Below the pieces are notes generated by a model. That model made no database searches, had not been told where the DNA came from, and saw nothing but the letters and a program-made list of their open reading frames with translations. Both the position numbers and the translations under genes were made by a program. A stretch of 64,000 bases of DNA, taken from Polaribacter sp. BM10 (GTDB taxonomy: Bacteria; Bacteroidota; Bacteroidia; Flavobacteriales; Flavobacteriaceae). Below are positions 24,042 to 34,496 of the stretch, piece by piece. The stretch is taken from contig NZ_CP019704.1 of the NCBI RefSeq assembly GCF_002005425.1, positions 1,632,001-1,696,000 of the forward strand, in the 5' to 3' direction. Position 1 is the first letter of the stretch. Every line of letters begins with the position of its first letter.

Positions 24042-26648
24042 TTATTCAATTATAAGTTTCTTTGTTTTATACGTTTTGTTGTTATTAGAAAGCTTAACAA
24101 AGTATAAACCTGCACTTAGCTTCTCTTTTTCTAACGAGATTTTATTGTTACCAAACTTTGTATCAAAATAGGTTCTTTTTAACAAGGCACCAGTTATATT
24201 ATAAACTTCTAGTTTAGATCTTGCTTCAACTTCAGAGTAAAAACTTAACTCTGTACTTAACTTCATAGGATTAGGATATAATACTGTTTCTCCTTCTTCA
24301 ACTACATTATTATCTACACTTAAAGTTTTCTGTGTAAAAACTAAATCTTTTATTGCCAATTCTTTTTCTACAGTTGTAACGCCATCAGAAGACATTGTAA
24401 ATACAATAGAAACAACATCAGACAAATCGAAATTATTAACCGTTAAAGACTTAAAGTGATCTAAAGAAATTACAAAATCGTTCTTTTCTTCAGTTAATTT
24501 TACGGTTTTCTTAAACTGATTTTCCCATTGATCTATACCTTCTTTAACGATGGTAATTTCGACATCGCTATTTCCTGTTGCAGAAAACTCTAATGCGTTA
24601 TATTCTGATAAATCTACTGTTTTAAATGTTGGCGTAAAACTTCTGTACGCAGAAACATATGAATTTGTAGTCGCTTTTAAAGCAATATCTCTTTCAACTT
24701 TATAGCCAGTTCCTGCATACAAGCTTTCGTTCTGAGTAATTTCAAAATTTGTTACTGTAGTACCTTCAGGAGAATCATCTTTACCCCAAACACCGTCTGA
24801 CATGAATACATCATCTGGAGTTCTATTACTATCGTTTTCAATTCTAAAACCTATATCAAAAATATTACCGGTTTCTATTTTTAGATTTGTTATGTAACCC
24901 GCTTCTAATTCTATAGTTTCATTAAAATATTCTGTTTCAGAAGTTTCTGTTCTTTTAAATCCTGCATCTATTACAATCGTTTTACTTCTGCTTACATTAA
25001 TTAATTCCAATTCTAAAGCTCCGTTTTTATACACACCTTTTTTCACAAAAACAGGTGGAGGTGTCGAGTTGTTGTAGTCTGATATTGGTTTCTGAATATC
25101 GAAAAGTTCTAGAGTTTCTTCACCTAAAGTAAATAAATCATCAATTGTATTAGTCCAGATTTGAAAGTTATAAAAGGTTGCTCCTGCTTCATATTTATCT
25201 ATATTCCAATGACTTTCTATTCCAAAATTAGCATCATTATTTTTCAGTTTTCCAGAGAAACTTAAAACAAATTCTTTTGTTCCGTCTCTATTTTTAATAA
25301 TAGACTTTATAAAAGGTTGCTCTTTAATTTCTATAGTTGATACTGATAAAATTTCTGCACCTAATAATCTATCGCAAATAAATTTTGTATGCTCGTAAAC
25401 ACCATTTTCTGTTTTTGTTGCTAAAACTACAGCTACTGTTTCATTGTTTTTAACATAGTCTACAGAGATTAATTCTGTAGCATTTGTTATATCGATTAAA
25501 TCTGATGGTGAAGATTCTATTGCTTGTGCACCTTCAATAACATCCATTGGTACTAAATCTGACAATTGAAAAGATTCACTTTTTGAAGCTGTTTTTTTAT
25601 AGTTTTTAGACTTTTGTATCTTTTTGGCTTTTAGTTTATCGAACTTATAATTGTTTTTACTTCTTAAATAATTTCTCTGATTTACTTTTTGAGAAAGACG
25701 ATCGTTACTCTCTAAACCACCTTCGTTACCACTAGAAAGTTTAGGAACAAGTACAGGACAAGCTGCAACACCAGAACATGCCGGATCATCACAATCTACC
25801 AAACCATCGCCATCATCATCTAATCCATTAGAACAATCTTCTTGTGGAACTGGAGCTGTAGGACATCTTGCTCCGTCATTAGAACTACTAGAAGGTCCGT
25901 AAGCGAATAAATTAGAATCTAATACGCTTCCTATTTGTAAATCTTGCACATTTTGAATAACATAAACTGTTCCTGTTTGATTTGCTGACACATAAAAACG
26001 ACCAGACAAATCAAAATAAACTGCACCGTAAGTATATGTTAAACCCGCAAGAATTGGCACCAAACCTAAATCTGTAACAACATTAGTTTCTGGGTTAATT
26101 CTATATAAATGATTCGTATTTTTTTCTACTGTATATAATTGCCCGTCAACTGCATTAAATGCCCAATCGTGCACAGATATATTTTTACTAAGTGTTCCTT
26201 TGCTGATGTATTTTGTATAATTTGCAGATTCTGGGTTTAAATCAATTGTATAATACTCTGTTCCACCTCCTTTTAGATAATAAATTCCAGAAGCACTAAC
26301 ATCACCTATATATTTACCCGCTGTTGTTAATTCATCAATAGTAAAAGTTTCTACATTAAAATTTTTACCAATTTTTACAATTGATTTTGAAGGAGAACTT
26401 AAATAACCCCAAATATATCCGTCGGCAGGATTATAACCCACAGCATTGATATTTCCTGGGGTAACATCTTCTTTTACTAAATAAGAGCTTCCAGAGGCCA
26501 AATCTAAGGCGTAAATATCATTTCGCTGAAATAAGTATGCATTATAATCACAATTAAATGGCTCATTTTGTGCCAATGCCTGTTGTGGTAAAATATTAAT
26601 TAATAAAAGTATTAAGATTGCGTAAGTTGGGAGTAGTTTTGTTCTCAT
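24042..26648 (-). CDS. Large secreted protein with type IX sorting domain (DUF6923 propeller)
   Basis: An 868-residue protein exported by Sec (signal peptide ending near QQALAQ) and then by the type IX system. Residues about 30-260 form a DUF6923-type propeller-like domain (YLFQRNDIYALDLASGSSY, YNPADGYIWGYL). An Asp-rich calcium-loop segment follows (CSNGLDDDGDGLVDCDDP, about 272-289), then a lysine-rich linker, beta-sandwich regions (about 360-780), and the C-terminal type A sorting domain (LYPNPMKLSTELSF ... ITGALLKRTYF ... LSAGLYFVKL ... TKKLIIE). It should end up outside the outer membrane or on the cell surface. Substrate is unknown. Confidence 0.9.
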   Translation of the reverse strand: MRTKLLPTYAILILLLINILPQQALAQNEPFNCDYNAYLFQRNDIYALDLASGSSYLVKEDVTPGNINAVGYNPADGYIWGYLSSPSKSIVKIGKNFNVETFTIDELTTAGKYIGDVSASGIYYLKGGGTEYYTIDLNPESANYTKYISKGTLSKNISVHDWAFNAVDGQLYTVEKNTNHLYRINPETNVVTDLGLVPILAGLTYTYGAVYFDLSGRFYVSANQTGTVYVIQNVQDLQIGSVLDSNLFAYGPSSSSNDGARCPTAPVPQEDCSNGLDDDGDGLVDCDDPACSGVAACPVLVPKLSSGNEGGLESNDRLSQKVNQRNYLRSKNNYKFDKLKAKKIQKSKNYKKTASKSESFQLSDLVPMDVIEGAQAIESSPSDLIDITNATELISVDYVKNNETVAVVLATKTENGVYEHTKFICDRLLGAEILSVSTIEIKEQPFIKSIIKNRDGTKEFVLSFSGKLKNNDANFGIESHWNIDKYEAGATFYNFQIWTNTIDDLFTLGEETLELFDIQKPISDYNNSTPPPVFVKKGVYKNGALELELINVSRSKTIVIDAGFKRTETSETEYFNETIELEAGYITNLKIETGNIFDIGFRIENDSNRTPDDVFMSDGVWGKDDSPEGTTVTNFEITQNESLYAGTGYKVERDIALKATTNSYVSAYRSFTPTFKTVDLSEYNALEFSATGNSDVEITIVKEGIDQWENQFKKTVKLTEEKNDFVISLDHFKSLTVNNFDLSDVVSIVFTMSSDGVTTVEKELAIKDLVFTQKTLSVDNNVVEEGETVLYPNPMKLSTELSFYSEVEARSKLEVYNITGALLKRTYFDTKFGNNKISLEKEKLSAGLYFVKLSNNNKTYKTKKLIIE

Positions 26649-26761
26649 TTTGCCGGATTTTTATACAAATATCAGGTAATTAGGCACTTAAAGCAAAATT
26701 AATAGATAAAAAACAAAAATCTATAGATGAATTGTAAAAATAAAGCAGTTTAATTGTAAAA

Positions 26762-26791
26762 TAAAAAAACCACACTTTTAAAGGTGTGGTT
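26762..26791 (-). terminator. Terminator of the dcw cluster after ftsZ
   Basis: AACCACAC (26768-26775) and GTGTGGTT (26784-26791) form the stem; on the minus strand it is followed by a run of T residues. It marks the end of the leftward division operon. Confidence 0.8.
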
Positions 26792-26820
26792 CTAATTATT
26801 GATAAATTAAATTGTACTAA

Positions 26821-28737
26821 TTAATCTACATTGTCATGTAAAAATGAATTGTTAGACTTAAAATCTAGATTATTGTCGTCTTTTTTTATCGCGGTTTTAG
26901 ATTGACTAATTGGTGCATTTACATTTAAATCTAAACCTTGTCTTTTGTATGCTGGCTGACGTTCTATTTCATCTATATTTTTACTTAACTGATCGTTAAA
27001 TTTATAGTTGAAACCTTTCATTTTTTGACGTCTTTCTTCTGCTCTTTTTTGTAACTCTGCAATCGTTAAATCTAAAGGTGTAACTTCTTCACTCGTAGTT
27101 TCAATTGCATTAACTTCTGATTGAGGCGTTGCCGTTTTTAACTCAAAATGAACCTCTTCTTCTTGAACCGATTTTTCTTTTGCTATAATATGCGAGCTTT
27201 TACCAATTGTTGGTTGCGCATCAAAATCTTCTAAAACATATCTTGTTTCTTCAACTTTCTTTTCAAAAACAATTTCTTCTGCACCGTAAACTTCAATTTC
27301 GTTTACATTTACAGATTTCTCTTCATTTAAGTTAAACTTTATTTCTTCGTCTGCTTTAACTTCTGTGTAAGAGTTTAAAGGTAAATCGAATAATAAATCT
27401 GCTTGTATTTGCTTTGGCTGCTCATTTATTTCTTCTTCTACAACTGGCGTAGCATCTGTTATTATAAAGTCATCTTCAGAAACCGTATCTAAAGCAACTT
27501 CTTCATAAGAAACAGCAATATTTGCAATACTTTCTGTAGTTTGAACTAAATCCATTTTAGGAGCAACCTTAACAGGCTCTTCAACTACATCTTCCTCTAA
27601 AGTGTGTACAATTTTCTGTTCTGTTACACTTGCTTTTGGCTGGTTTAAAGTTGGTGTTTTAGAAATTGTATTTTCACCAAAGTTATAAGTTGCTTTTTGC
27701 TCATCTTCTAGAGTATGAACAATTTTCTTAACTTCTGTATTTGTAATTGTACTTTGTTGATCTGCAGCAAAACCCGTAGCAACAATAGTTACAGCGATAG
27801 CGTCACCCAACTCTTCATCTTCACCAATACCCATAATAATATTGGCATCGTAACCTGCTTCATCTTGAATATAGTCGTTTATTTCTCCTATTTCATCTAA
27901 AGTAACTTCGTTTGTACCAGAAACAATTAATAACAATACGTTTTTAGCTCCTGTAATCTTGTTGTCGTTTAACAATGGAGAATCTAAAGCCTTTACAATG
28001 GCTGTTTTAGCACGATCTTGCCCTTCTTCTTTTGCAGAACCCATAATAGCTGTACCACTGTTAGATAATACAGTTTTAGCATCATGTAAATCGATATTTT
28101 GCTTATAGTGATGTGTAATTACTTCTGCAATACCTCTAGATGCTGTCGATAATACTTCATCTGCCTTAGAAAAACCTGCTTTAAAACCTAAATTACCGTA
28201 AACCTCACGTAATTTATTATTATTGATAACAATTAAAGAATCTACATTTTGGCGCAACTGATCGATTCCTAATTGTGCTTGTTTTGCACGTCTTCTACCT
28301 TCAAAAGCAAATGGCATAGTCACAATACCTACAGTAAGTACATCCATATCTTTTGCAATTTTCGCAATAATAGGTGCTGCTCCTGTACCTGTACCACCAC
28401 CCATACCAGCAGTAATAAATACCATTTTTGTTTGGGTATTTAACATTTGCTGTATTTCTTGCATACTTTCTTTAGCTGCTTGTGCTCCTATTTCTGGGTT
28501 TGCACCAGCACCTAAACCAGATGTTAAATTAGCTCCTAATTGAATTTTATTAGGAACAGGACTGTTTTCTAATGCTTGTGCATCTGTATTACAAATTACA
28601 AAGTCTACACCTCTAATTTGCTGCGTGTACATGTGGTTTACTGCATTGCTTCCACCACCACCAACACCAATTACTTTAATGGTGTTAGATTGTGTTTTTG
28701 GCATGTCGAATAAAATGTTATCAAATTCTGCGCTCAT
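26821..28737 (-). CDS. ftsZ: Cell division protein FtsZ
   Basis: FtsZ is the tubulin-like GTPase forming the Z ring. The GTPase domain (about 1-320) has the nucleotide motifs GVGGGGSNAVNHM, the tubulin signature GGGTGTGAAP and the T7-loop region. The total of 638 residues is long because of a linker of roughly 270 residues rich in Glu, Val and Lys, normal for flavobacteria. The conserved C-terminal peptide that binds FtsA and other partners is recognisable as IERQPAYKRQGLDL at 591-604. Unusually, about 34 further residues follow it. Last gene of the dcw cluster, 70 bp after ftsA, with a clear terminator. Confidence 0.98.
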   Translation of the reverse strand: MSAEFDNILFDMPKTQSNTIKVIGVGGGGSNAVNHMYTQQIRGVDFVICNTDAQALENSPVPNKIQLGANLTSGLGAGANPEIGAQAAKESMQEIQQMLNTQTKMVFITAGMGGGTGTGAAPIIAKIAKDMDVLTVGIVTMPFAFEGRRRAKQAQLGIDQLRQNVDSLIVINNNKLREVYGNLGFKAGFSKADEVLSTASRGIAEVITHHYKQNIDLHDAKTVLSNSGTAIMGSAKEEGQDRAKTAIVKALDSPLLNDNKITGAKNVLLLIVSGTNEVTLDEIGEINDYIQDEAGYDANIIMGIGEDEELGDAIAVTIVATGFAADQQSTITNTEVKKIVHTLEDEQKATYNFGENTISKTPTLNQPKASVTEQKIVHTLEEDVVEEPVKVAPKMDLVQTTESIANIAVSYEEVALDTVSEDDFIITDATPVVEEEINEQPKQIQADLLFDLPLNSYTEVKADEEIKFNLNEEKSVNVNEIEVYGAEEIVFEKKVEETRYVLEDFDAQPTIGKSSHIIAKEKSVQEEEVHFELKTATPQSEVNAIETTSEEVTPLDLTIAELQKRAEERRQKMKGFNYKFNDQLSKNIDEIERQPAYKRQGLDLNVNAPISQSKTAIKKDDNNLDFKSNNSFLHDNVD

Positions 28738-28807
28738 AATAACGTATCTATTGTTTAATTTTTCTTATTTATTTTTTATTTTCTTCTAGTTCACTTTCTA
28801 TTTAGTT

Positions 28808-30142
28808 CTATTCTGCATTGTCTAAAAAATCTTTTAGACTTTCTGTGAACTTTTCAAAAAATGATCTTTTCTTTTTCGGCTTTGGTTTCTCTTCTTGCAC
28901 TGGCGGTGTTTCTTCAACTTTTTCTTCTACCGGATTCAGAATTTCTTCAATTGCCTCTTCTATTATTTCTTCTTCTTTAGAATTTTTATCTAATCCTTCC
29001 ATCAATAAACCAACTGCTGTTGCGTAAGATGGGCTTGACAAAGCATCATCTGAATCGCCAGCTAAATGCTCGTTAGGAAAACCTATTCTAGCATCCATAC
29101 CAGTTATATATTCTACTAACTGACGTAAATGTTTTAATTGAGCTCCTCCACCGGTTAACACAATACCTGCAATTAATTTACCTTTTGCAGTTTCATGCCC
29201 GTAATTTTTAATTTCTAAATACACATGCTCTATAATTTCTTGAACTCTAGCATGTATAATTTTAGATAAATTCTTTAAAGTAATTTCTTTTGGTTCTCTA
29301 CCTCTTAAACCAGGTATCGAAACAATTTCTGTTTCTTTATTTTCTCCTGGCCACGCAGAACCAAACTTAATTTTAAGTAATTCTGCCTGCTTTTCGATTA
29401 TAGAACAACCTTCTTTTATATCATCTGTAATTACATTTCCACCAAAAGGAATTACAGCAGTATGTCTAATAATTCCGTCTTTAAAAATGGCTAAATCGGT
29501 TGTACCACCACCTATATCAATTAAAGCAACACCAGCTTCTTTTTCTTCTAAACTTAAAACTGCAGATGCAGAAGCTAATGGTTCTAATGTAATATCGCTT
29601 AAATCTAAACCAGAACTTTTAACACATCTACCAATATTTCTTATCGAAGAAACTTGGCCTACAACTACATGGAAATTAGCTTCTAATCGTCCGCCATACA
29701 TTCCTATTGGCTCTTTTATATCTGCCTGAGAGTCAACTTTAAATTCTTGTGGTAAAACATGAATTATCTCTTCTCCTGGCAACATAACCAATTTATGTAC
29801 TTGGTTTACTAAATCTTCAATATCAGAGTCGTCTATAACTTCATCTGAATGATTTCTTGTAATATAATCTGAATGATGCAAACTTCTAATATGTTGCCCT
29901 GCAATACCAACTACAACCTCATCTATCTTAACTCCAGAAACACTTTCTGCCTCATCTACGGCTTGTTGTATAGACTGTATTGTTTGTGTAATATTACTTA
30001 CAACACCACGTTTTACACCTAAACTTTTTGCTTTTCCAATACCAACAACTTCAATTTTATCGTATTCGTTTTTACGACCAATCATGGCAACAATTTTGGT
30101 GGTACCAATATCTAAACCAACAGCTATTTTATTATTTTCCAT
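28808..30142 (-). CDS. ftsA: Cell division protein FtsA
   Basis: An actin-like ATPase that tethers FtsZ filaments to the membrane. Phosphate-binding motifs GLDIGTTKIVAMIG (near the N-terminus) and LIDIGGGTTDLAIF are present, as is the 1C domain typical of FtsA (SVSGVKIDEVVVGIAGQHI). The C-terminus ends in an amphipathic, lysine/phenylalanine-rich helix (KKKRSFFEKFTESLKDFLD) that serves as the membrane-targeting sequence. A proline/glutamate-rich linker precedes it. It sits between ftsQ and ftsZ as in most bacteria. Confidence 0.97.
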   Translation of the reverse strand: MENNKIAVGLDIGTTKIVAMIGRKNEYDKIEVVGIGKAKSLGVKRGVVSNITQTIQSIQQAVDEAESVSGVKIDEVVVGIAGQHIRSLHHSDYITRNHSDEVIDDSDIEDLVNQVHKLVMLPGEEIIHVLPQEFKVDSQADIKEPIGMYGGRLEANFHVVVGQVSSIRNIGRCVKSSGLDLSDITLEPLASASAVLSLEEKEAGVALIDIGGGTTDLAIFKDGIIRHTAVIPFGGNVITDDIKEGCSIIEKQAELLKIKFGSAWPGENKETEIVSIPGLRGREPKEITLKNLSKIIHARVQEIIEHVYLEIKNYGHETAKGKLIAGIVLTGGGAQLKHLRQLVEYITGMDARIGFPNEHLAGDSDDALSSPSYATAVGLLMEGLDKNSKEEEIIEEAIEEILNPVEEKVEETPPVQEEKPKPKKKRSFFEKFTESLKDFLDNAE

Positions 30143-30148
30143 TTTGAT

Positions 30149-30880
30149 TTATTTTGTGCACACAACTTGGTTGTGATATTTTAAAGTAATTGTTTTATAT
30201 TCTTGAATCGTTTTATCTTTATATGTTGTATTATAAAACGCTTTTAACTTGTTAAATTTTAACTTTACATCGATTAATTTGCCAAAATCAATTTTATAAT
30301 CGCCACTTCTTACGGCAAATTGATACAAACCATCGTCAGATTTCTCAATTCCTACAATTTCTTTTTGCAAAAAATTGTCTTCTAAAATATAAGATATTAA
30401 TGGTAAAACCACGTTAATATCTTCTTTATTTTCAACTCCAGAAACCAACATAACTCTTGCAGAATAATTCTTAGAGAGTGGTACTTTTACACCTTGTTTA
30501 TCAATATAATAAGAACCATTTTCAGAAACAATTCTTGCTACTGGTGTACGTTGTTTTATGGTAGATTTTAACACACCTCCTATTGTTAAAAAAACTGCTG
30601 CTTTTTCAATATATGGATTTTTAGATACGTTCTTTTCTAATCTGTATAAATCTATTACAGATTTTGCTTGGTTTTTAACTGTTGCATCATTTTGTATTAA
30701 CAATTTATTAACCATCGAATGCGTTAAAAAATTATTAGTTCCTTCTTCGAATTTCACTTCGATTTTTTTAATTTTTTTATTACTATTTCTTACCGAAGTA
30801 AAACTATACAAAAAGCTTAAAAAAGCAAGTATAGTAAGAAAAAAAAGATATTTTAAAACTCTTTTAAATTTCATTTTCAT
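30149..30880 (-). CDS. ftsQ: Cell division protein FtsQ/DivIB
   Basis: A bitopic membrane protein of the divisome. One N-terminal membrane helix (about 9-27, YLFFLTILAFLSFLYSF) is followed by a periplasmic POTRA/FtsQ region (KKIEVKFEEGTNNFLTHSMV, TIKQRTPVARIVSENGSYYID) and the C-terminal beta domain. Sequence conservation is low, as is typical, but the position between murC and ftsA and the topology are diagnostic. The start overlaps the end of murC by 17 bp. Confidence 0.9.
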   Translation of the reverse strand: MKMKFKRVLKYLFFLTILAFLSFLYSFTSVRNSNKKIKKIEVKFEEGTNNFLTHSMVNKLLIQNDATVKNQAKSVIDLYRLEKNVSKNPYIEKAAVFLTIGGVLKSTIKQRTPVARIVSENGSYYIDKQGVKVPLSKNYSARVMLVSGVENKEDINVVLPLISYILEDNFLQKEIVGIEKSDDGLYQFAVRSGDYKIDFGKLIDVKLKFNKLKAFYNTTYKDKTIQEYKTITLKYHNQVVCTK

Positions 30881-32216
30881 TCCATTTTAAAAGTTCATTT
30901 GTTACTTCTTTAATAACAACACCTATATCACCAGCACCTAACATTACTATAATTTTAGCATCAGAATTTTTAATATCTTTTACCAAATTATTTTTTTGAG
31001 TCTTTTTTTTCTGCTTATTTTCAATTTTAGACAATAACCAATCGGATGTGATGCCCGCAATAGGAGTTTCTCTTGCCGGATAAATATCTAACAATAAAAT
31101 ATCATCAAACTTATTTAATGCGTTTGCAAAATCGTCTGCAAAATCTTTTGTTCTAGAAAACAAATGTGGTTGAAAAACAACCAGTACTTTTTCTTCTGGA
31201 TACATTTCTCTAACAGAATTATGTACTGCATTAATTTCTGTTGGATGATGCGCATAATCGTCTATTAAAACTAAATTATCCGAATTTATTTTATAAGAAA
31301 ATCTTCTTTGTACACCTTTAAATGTTGATAATCCCTTTTTAATTTCTTCTAAAGAAACGCCATAAACTTCTGCCATTGCTAAAGCTGCCAAAGCATTCAT
31401 TACATTGTGTCTTCCAGGTAAATAAAATTGAATATCTTTTATTTCTGATGAAGGTGTTTGTACATCAAAAACATATTTTCCGTTATCGATTCTTAAATTG
31501 TAAGCTTTATAATCTGCTTTTTCATCTATAGCATATGTTAAACCTTTTAAAGGCAAGCCTTTGGCAACAATTAAGCTATCAGAAACTTTATTAGAAAAGG
31601 CTACAAAAGATTCTGTTAACGCTTCTGGATTTTCATAAATATCCAAATGATCTGCATCCATAGAGGTTACACATGCAATATTAGGACTCAATTTTAAAAA
31701 TGATCTATCAAATTCATCTGCTTCTACAACACTTATTTTATCACCACCTAAAATTAAATTAGAATCATAATTTTCTGCTATTCCGCCTAAAAACGAAGTT
31801 GCATTAACCGAAGTCATAATATGTCCTAAAATAGACGATGTAGTTGTTTTACCATGTGTACCAGCAACGGCCAAACAAAACGTTGCTGCTGTAATTTTAC
31901 CTAAAATTTCTGCTCTCTTAAGAACTGTAAATTTATTATTAACAAAATAATTGAATTCTTTATGGTATGCGGGAATTGCAGGTGTATAAACAACCAACGT
32001 TTTTTCTTTATCTAAAAATGAAATAGGAATATTTTTTACAGCATCTTCAAAATGAATTGCAACACCTAATTCTTCTAAAGATTTAGTTATTAAAGATGGT
32101 GTTTTATCATAACCTGCAACCACTTTATTATTCGCCGCAAAATATCGAGCAATAGCACTCATACCAATGCCGCCAATACCAATAAAATAAACGTTATGTA
32201 TTGTACCTAAATTCAC
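30864..32216 (-). CDS. murC: UDP-N-acetylmuramate--L-alanine ligase
   Basis: MurC adds L-alanine to UDP-MurNAc, the first peptide step of peptidoglycan synthesis. The N-terminal UDP-binding domain has [14 protein letters not shown]; the ATP site is [33 protein letters not shown] and FQPHLFSRT belong to the Mur ligase core and C-terminal domain. At 450 residues it matches the family. The start is GTG at 32216, overlapping the murG stop in a GTGA quartet, so translation is coupled. Confidence 0.97.
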   Translation of the reverse strand: MNLGTIHNVYFIGIGGIGMSAIARYFAANNKVVAGYDKTPSLITKSLEELGVAIHFEDAVKNIPISFLDKEKTLVVYTPAIPAYHKEFNYFVNNKFTVLKRAEILGKITAATFCLAVAGTHGKTTTSSILGHIMTSVNATSFLGGIAENYDSNLILGGDKISVVEADEFDRSFLKLSPNIACVTSMDADHLDIYENPEALTESFVAFSNKVSDSLIVAKGLPLKGLTYAIDEKADYKAYNLRIDNGKYVFDVQTPSSEIKDIQFYLPGRHNVMNALAALAMAEVYGVSLEEIKKGLSTFKGVQRRFSYKINSDNLVLIDDYAHHPTEINAVHNSVREMYPEEKVLVVFQPHLFSRTKDFADDFANALNKFDDILLLDIYPARETPIAGITSDWLLSKIENKQKKKTQKNNLVKDIKNSDAKIIVMLGAGDIGVVIKEVTNELLKWNENEI

Positions 32217-33307
32217 AATCCTATTAATTTTTCTATTTCGTCAACTATATTTTTTGTTGCACTTGGCAATGCCAATTCTTTTATATTTTTAGATAAAGTT
32301 TCTTGTTTATCAGCATCTTTCATTAAAGATTCAAAAACAACAGAAAATGTATCTAAATTTCTTTCTTTTATCATTAAAGCCGCTTGTTTGTCTACAATCG
32401 ACTTTGCATTTTTTGTCTGATGATCTTCTGCTACGTTTGGAGACGGAATAAATATTACCGGTTTCCCAACAATACATAATTCTGATACAGAACTTGCGCC
32501 TGCCCTAGAAATAATTACATCTGCAGCAGCGTAACCAAAATCCATCTTATTTATAAATTGATACACTTGAACATTCTCTTTAGCATTGTATTTCTTATAC
32601 TCTTCAAAATATAATTTACCGCATTGCCAAATCAATTGAACGTCTTGTTTTTCAAAAAAATCTAAATTACTTGCAATTAATTCGTTAATTTTTCTTGCAC
32701 CTAAACTTCCGCCTAAAACAAAAACCGTTTTCTTACTTTTATCTAACTTAAAAAACGCTTGCCCTTCTTCTCTTTTTGTCTGAATAGACAATAAATCTTG
32801 CCTTACAGGATTGCCTGTTTTTACAATTTTATTCAACGGAAAAAAACGCTCTAAATTATCATAAGCAACACATATTTTTTTTGCTTTTTTACTTAATAAT
32901 TTATTGGTAATTCCGGGATAAGAATTCTGTTCTTGTATCAATGTCGGAATTCCCTTTTTACCCGCCATAATTAATGTTGGTCCGCTTGCAAAACCACCAG
33001 TTCCAATAGCTACATCTGGTTTAAATTTCTTTATTATTTTAGATGCATTCCATAAACTACTCATCAACTTAAACGGAAACGACAAATTATCTGAAGTCAA
33101 CTTTCTTTGTACACCAGAAATCCACAGACCTTTAATATCATAACCCGCTTGTGGTACTTTTTCCATTTCCATTTTATCTTTTGCACCAACAAACAAGAAA
33201 TTAGCATCTGGATAACGCAATTTTAATTCGTTTGCAATAGCAATTGCCGGATAAATATGTCCGCCAGTTCCTCCGCCAGAAATAAGTATGTTAATCGATT
33301 GTTTCAT
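32213..33307 (-). CDS. murG: Undecaprenyl-PP-MurNAc-pentapeptide GlcNAc transferase
   Basis: MurG converts lipid I to lipid II at the inner face of the membrane. The N-terminal glycine-rich loop [17 protein letters not shown], the second loop [28 protein letters not shown] and the UDP-GlcNAc-binding [13 protein letters not shown] are present. Length of 364 fits. Its 5' end overlaps ftsW by 17 bp and its stop overlaps murC, so the three are translated as a block. Confidence 0.97.
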   Translation of the reverse strand: MKQSINILISGGGTGGHIYPAIAIANELKLRYPDANFLFVGAKDKMEMEKVPQAGYDIKGLWISGVQRKLTSDNLSFPFKLMSSLWNASKIIKKFKPDVAIGTGGFASGPTLIMAGKKGIPTLIQEQNSYPGITNKLLSKKAKKICVAYDNLERFFPLNKIVKTGNPVRQDLLSIQTKREEGQAFFKLDKSKKTVFVLGGSLGARKINELIASNLDFFEKQDVQLIWQCGKLYFEEYKKYNAKENVQVYQFINKMDFGYAAADVIISRAGASSVSELCIVGKPVIFIPSPNVAEDHQTKNAKSIVDKQAALMIKERNLDTFSVVFESLMKDADKQETLSKNIKELALPSATKNIVDEIEKLIGL

Positions 33308-34481
33308 GCAAAATATCTAAAGGGTTATCATCTAAAATATCTTCTTCTGTTTCTTCTTTTGAAGCACTAACACTTAAAATCATTCCGAGCGCAAAACATG
33401 TCATCCAAATAGATGTACCACCACTACTAATTAAAGGTAAAGTTTGTCCTGTAACCGGAAATAAATTGGTTGCGACCGCCATGTTTATGGTTGCCTGAAA
33501 AATAATTGGCAAACCTACTCCAATTACCAATAATGTACCAAATATTGTTGTAGTTTTTTTTAATACAACAAATACTCTAAAAAGAAGTAAAAAATATATA
33601 AAAACAATAAGAATTGCACCAATTAAGCCATATTCTTCTACAATTATTGCATATATAAAATCTGATGATGATTGTGGTAAAAAGTTTTTTTGAACACTTT
33701 TACCAGGTCCAACACCAATAGGACCACCTGTTGCTATTGCAATTTTAGCTTTTTCTACTTGATAAGCTTCTTTACCTTCTGAACTCGAAAAACTATCTAT
33801 TCTACTTTGCCAAGTTTGCACTCGGTTTGGCATCGCATCTGGAAAAGCTTTTGCTATTAAAATAAAAAATGACAACGCTATAATTCCTGCACCTAAAATA
33901 AAACCGATATACTTTAAAGGATATCCGCCAACAAAGGCGATAATAAGAATCATTGTAAAAATAATTGCCGTTGTAGAAAAGTTTGCTGGCAAAATAAGCA
34001 GCAACACTAAACTTACAGGCAACCAAAGCTGTAATATACTTTCTTTAAAAACAATAGCTTTTTCTTTGTTTCTTGCTAAATATCTAGCAACGTACACCAT
34101 TAAGACCAAACCTGCTAAAGTAGAGGTTTGAAAACCAATACCTACAAATGGTATACGAATCCATCTACTTGCATTTGCGCCACCAATTGTAGTACCTTGT
34201 GCTAACGTAAAAATTAAAAGAATTATAACAATTGGCAGCATTAAAACAGAACCGCCAGAAAAATATCTATATGGTATTTTATGAACTCCATAAATGATAG
34301 CAAATCCCATAATTAATAAAACCATGTGTTTTACTAAATACCCAAGAGTAGAACCAGAACCAACAACATAAACCAAGTTTGTACTTGCACTATAAACTGG
34401 CATAAAAGAGAATATTGCCAAAACAGCTACAATAGCCCAAATGGTTTTATCTCCTTTTATATGTTGAAAAACTGCTTTCAT
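33291..34481 (-). CDS. ftsW: Septal peptidoglycan polymerase FtsW (SEDS family)
   Basis: A ten-helix membrane glycosyltransferase of the SEDS family that polymerises lipid II at the septum together with FtsI. Recognisable features are the loop [30 protein letters not shown], the periplasmic segment with [13 protein letters not shown] and the C-terminal signature [16 protein letters not shown]. Length 396. It lies between murD and murG as in classical dcw clusters. Confidence 0.96.
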   Translation of the reverse strand: MKAVFQHIKGDKTIWAIVAVLAIFSFMPVYSASTNLVYVVGSGSTLGYLVKHMVLLIMGFAIIYGVHKIPYRYFSGGSVLMLPIVIILLIFTLAQGTTIGGANASRWIRIPFVGIGFQTSTLAGLVLMVYVARYLARNKEKAIVFKESILQLWLPVSLVLLLILPANFSTTAIIFTMILIIAFVGGYPLKYIGFILGAGIIALSFFILIAKAFPDAMPNRVQTWQSRIDSFSSSEGKEAYQVEKAKIAIATGGPIGVGPGKSVQKNFLPQSSSDFIYAIIVEEYGLIGAILIVFIYFLLLFRVFVVLKKTTTIFGTLLVIGVGLPIIFQATINMAVATNLFPVTGQTLPLISSGGTSIWMTCFALGMILSVSASKEETEEDILDDNPLDILHETID

Positions 34482-34496
34482 TTTTAATCCTAAATC

